Assembly (NCBI GenBank): GCA_022561525.1
Contig: JADFRB010000076.1
Location: 1 to 7,785 of the forward strand
Length of the DNA: 7,785 nt
Source of the DNA: Nitrospinota bacterium
Lineage (GTDB): Bacteria > Nitrospirota > Nitrospiria > Nitrospirales > UBA8639
Reading direction: 5' to 3'
Positions within the stretch are counted from its first letter, which is position 1; each line of letters opens with the position of its first letter. Under the pieces are notes generated by a model that searched no databases, was not told the DNA's origin, and worked only from the letters and a program-made list of their open reading frames with translations. Shown piece by piece: positions 5,836-7,785 of this stretch. The translations under genes and the position numbers were made by a program.

Positions 5836-5843
5836 GAGGAGGT
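5836..5843 (+). promoter_or_regulatory. Strong Shine-Dalgarno of nxrA
   Basis: GAGGAGGT is a full match to the anti-Shine-Dalgarno core and lies 7 bases before the ATG at 5851. It is by far the best ribosome binding site in the window, fits a very highly expressed enzyme, and fixes the nxrA start. Confidence 0.9.
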
Positions 5844-5850
5844 ATTTGCA

Positions 5851-7746
5851 ATGTTTCTTTCAAGAAGACAGTTTTTAAAGGTCACCACCGGGACGGTGGC
5901 GGCGGTGGCGTTGGCCGACAAGGCCTTAGCGTTGACCGCCCTGCAACCGGTCATCGAAGTGGGAAATCCACTCGGCGAGTATCCTGATCGTGCCTGGGAG
6001 CGTGTGTATCACGATCAGTATCGCTATGATTCTTCCTTCACCTGGGTCTGTTCCCCGAACGACACCCATGCTTGCCGCGTACGTTCATTTGTACGTAACG
6101 GTGTGGTGATGCGTGTGGAACAAAACTATGATCATCAAACGTATGAAGATTTGTACGGCAATCGCGGAACGTTCGCGCACAATCCACGAATGTGCTTGAA
6201 AGGGTACACGATGCATCGTCGCGTGTATGGACCGTATCGGTTGAAAGGTCCCTTGATGCGCCGTGGGTGGAAGGCTTGGATGGATGCGGGCAGCCCGGAA
6301 TTCACCCCGGATGTCATGAGCAAGTATAAATTTACGTCTCGATATCTGGATGATATGTTACGTGTCAGTTGGGATACGGCGTTTACATATATAGCCAAAG
6401 CCATGATGATCATTGCAGAGCGGTACAGTGGTGAAGCTGGTGCCCGTCGTTTGCGGGAGCAGGGCTACCCACCGGAAATGATCGAAATGACCAAAGGTTC
6501 TGGAGTGCGGACCATGAAGTTCCGCGCCGGGATGCCGATTTTGGGTGTCATTGGGAAAATGTCAGTCACTCGATTGAACGGTGGTTGTGGGGCATTGCTC
6601 GACACCTACATTCGCAAAGTGAAGCCTCATCAAGCACAAGGTGGTCGGTATTGGTCGAATTACACCTGGCATGGTGACCAAAATCCGGCACATCCTTACT
6701 GGTCAGGGGTACAAACCTCGGACATCGACATGAACGACATGCGGTTCTCCAAGCTGAACACGAGCTGGGGAAAGAACTTCGTGGAAAACAAAATGCCGGA
6801 AGCGCATTGGAAGCTCGAATCCATTGAGCGTGGAGCCCGGATCGTCGTGATTACGCCAGAATACAACCCGGTGTCATATCGGGCCGACTATTGGATTCCG
6901 GTGCGGCCAGCCACGGACGGGGCGTTGTTCTTGGGTGTCTGCAAAATCATCTTTGATGAAAACATGCACGATCATGATTTCTGTGCGGCGTACACGGACA
7001 TGCCGATTTTGGTGCGAACGGATACGTTGCAATACTTGGACCCCCGGGACGTGGTTAAAGACTACAAACTCCCGGATTTCTCCAAGACGTATTCGGGGAA
7101 AGTCCAAACATTAAACCCAGCCAAAATCGCCCGCCTTGGTGGTTTCATGGTGTGGGATATCAATAAAAATCAAGCCGTGCCGATCCATCGGGAATTGGTA
7201 GGCTGGCATTACAAAAATAGCGGCATTGAAGCCGCCATGACCGGGTCATTCCGGGTGAAGTTGTTAAATCATCGGGAAGTGGACGTGTTACCAGTATTCC
7301 AAATGTATCAAGCGCATTTGCAAGATTATGATTTGGATACGGTACATCAGATCAACCGGGCGCCAAAGGACTTGATTGTCCGTTGGGCGCGGGATTCAGG
7401 TACGATTAAACCTGCGGCGATTCATAACGGGGAAGGCACGAACCATTACTTCCACCAAACCATCATTGCCCGTGGGGCTGCGATGGTATTGATCATCACA
7501 GGGAACGTCGGGAAGTTCGGGACCGGGCAGCATACCTGGGCCGGGAACTATAAAGCCGGGATTTGGAACGCCACGCCATGGTCAGGTGGTGGTCTCGGAA
7601 CGCACACTGCAGAGAATCCATTTAAGATCACCTTGGATCCGAACGCCCATGGCAAAGAAATCCATGTGCGTGGGTACTACTACGGTGAAGAAGTCGCGTA
7701 TTGGAATCATGGGGATACGGCGTTAATTGTGAACACGCCAAAGTAG
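5851..7746 (+). CDS. nxrA: Nitrite oxidoreductase alpha subunit NxrA, 5' part, interrupted by in-frame TAG
   Basis: Catalytic Mo-bis-MGD subunit of periplasmic nitrite oxidoreductase, which oxidises nitrite to nitrate and passes electrons to NxrB. It belongs to the type II DMSO-reductase family, related to NarG. The N-terminus has a textbook Tat signal, SRRQFLK (4-10), then a hydrophobic stretch ending near residue 28. Iron-sulfur FS0 ligands are probably C67-x3-D71-x3-C75-x39-C115, with Asp where relatives may have Cys. Asp276 in YTWHGDQNP aligns with the NarG molybdenum ligand region (WYCDLPP). The frame stops at TAG (7744-7746) after 631 residues, whereas Nitrospira NxrA is about 1,150. 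The following codons to 7785 stay open and read GRRVFTGTTHMPT, which I recognise as the normal continuation. Codon 632 is therefore probably a mutated or miscalled Tyr codon. The beta-subunit gene would be expected downstream, outside the window. Confidence 0.92.
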   Translation: MFLSRRQFLKVTTGTVAAVALADKALALTALQPVIEVGNPLGEYPDRAWERVYHDQYRYDSSFTWVCSPNDTHACRVRSFVRNGVVMRVEQNYDHQTYEDLYGNRGTFAHNPRMCLKGYTMHRRVYGPYRLKGPLMRRGWKAWMDAGSPEFTPDVMSKYKFTSRYLDDMLRVSWDTAFTYIAKAMMIIAERYSGEAGARRLREQGYPPEMIEMTKGSGVRTMKFRAGMPILGVIGKMSVTRLNGGCGALLDTYIRKVKPHQAQGGRYWSNYTWHGDQNPAHPYWSGVQTSDIDMNDMRFSKLNTSWGKNFVENKMPEAHWKLESIERGARIVVITPEYNPVSYRADYWIPVRPATDGALFLGVCKIIFDENMHDHDFCAAYTDMPILVRTDTLQYLDPRDVVKDYKLPDFSKTYSGKVQTLNPAKIARLGGFMVWDINKNQAVPIHRELVGWHYKNSGIEAAMTGSFRVKLLNHREVDVLPVFQMYQAHLQDYDLDTVHQINRAPKDLIVRWARDSGTIKPAAIHNGEGTNHYFHQTIIARGAAMVLIITGNVGKFGTGQHTWAGNYKAGIWNATPWSGGGLGTHTAENPFKITLDPNAHGKEIHVRGYYYGEEVAYWNHGDTALIVNTPK

Positions 7747-7785
7747 GGGCGCCGGGTGTTTACCGGGACGACGCACATGCCGACC
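7744..7785 (+). pseudogene. nxrA: Continuation of nxrA beyond the in-frame stop
   Basis: The TAG at 7744-7746 is followed in the same frame by 13 sense codons reaching the last base of the window. The peptide GRRVFTGTTHMPT fits my memory of Nitrospira NxrA, where NTPK is followed by a Tyr. One change, TAC or TAT to TAG, explains the stop, and there is no sign of a frameshift. Whether the gene is a true pseudogene, one of several nxrA copies, or carries a base error near a contig end cannot be told from this sequence. Confidence 0.75.

Noticed and set aside
7744..7746. TAG read as a recoded amino acid (pyrrolysine or suppression)
   Set aside because: There is no supporting context, the family has Tyr here as far as I recall, and a point change or base error is simpler.
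5851..7746. Assignment as membrane nitrate reductase NarG
   Set aside because: The canonical Tat signal, the FS0 ligand pattern and the overall sequence match periplasmic Nitrospira-type NxrA and do not match cytoplasm-facing NarG.

Overview
The window looks like a Nitrospira-type nitrite oxidiser. The right end carries the first 631 codons of a Tat-exported molybdopterin oxidoreductase that I recognise as the catalytic alpha subunit of periplasmic nitrite oxidoreductase (NxrA). The modest GC content of the genes (52 and 62% in two 60-base lines of nxrA that I counted) would suit a marine or lineage IV type better than the high-GC sewage types, but that is only an inference.

Layout. Bases 1-277 are non-coding and hold two diverged copies of an ~82-bp repeat. 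The second copy sits inside a near-perfect inverted repeat (120-262) flanked by TTTATT on both sides, the architecture of a miniature mobile element. Bases 278-2847 are a minus-strand cluster: LON-domain protein, ABC-2 exporter ATPase and ABC-2 permease, read in that order and tightly packed. From a short divergent spacer, 2900-5120 runs on the plus strand with a secreted AttH/CrtC-like lipocalin-fold protein and a lipoprotein predicted to be a seven-bladed Asp-box beta-propeller. Bases 5121-5850 contain no convincing gene. This stretch is very AT-rich (22% GC over 5461-5640, counted by eye) and ends in the nxrA control region. nxrA itself starts at 5851 behind a perfect Shine-Dalgarno.

The most interesting part is the control region of nxrA. 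I see a near-consensus sigma-54 promoter (TGGCTCG-ATAT-TTGCT, with the diagnostic GG-N10-GC spacing), an FNR/CRP-like palindrome just upstream, three related GTTAC...GTAA palindromic motifs further upstream, and a predicted ~166-nt leader. The leader can fold into a terminator-like hairpin with a U-tract, a mutually exclusive alternative hairpin, and two further hairpins directly before the ribosome binding site. Together these suggest that the key energy-metabolism gene is controlled at both initiation and leader-RNA level.

The second notable point is an in-frame TAG at codon 632 of nxrA, 42 bp from the window end. The same frame continues open after it with what looks like normal NxrA sequence, so this is a point nonsense change or a base error, not the natural end of the protein.
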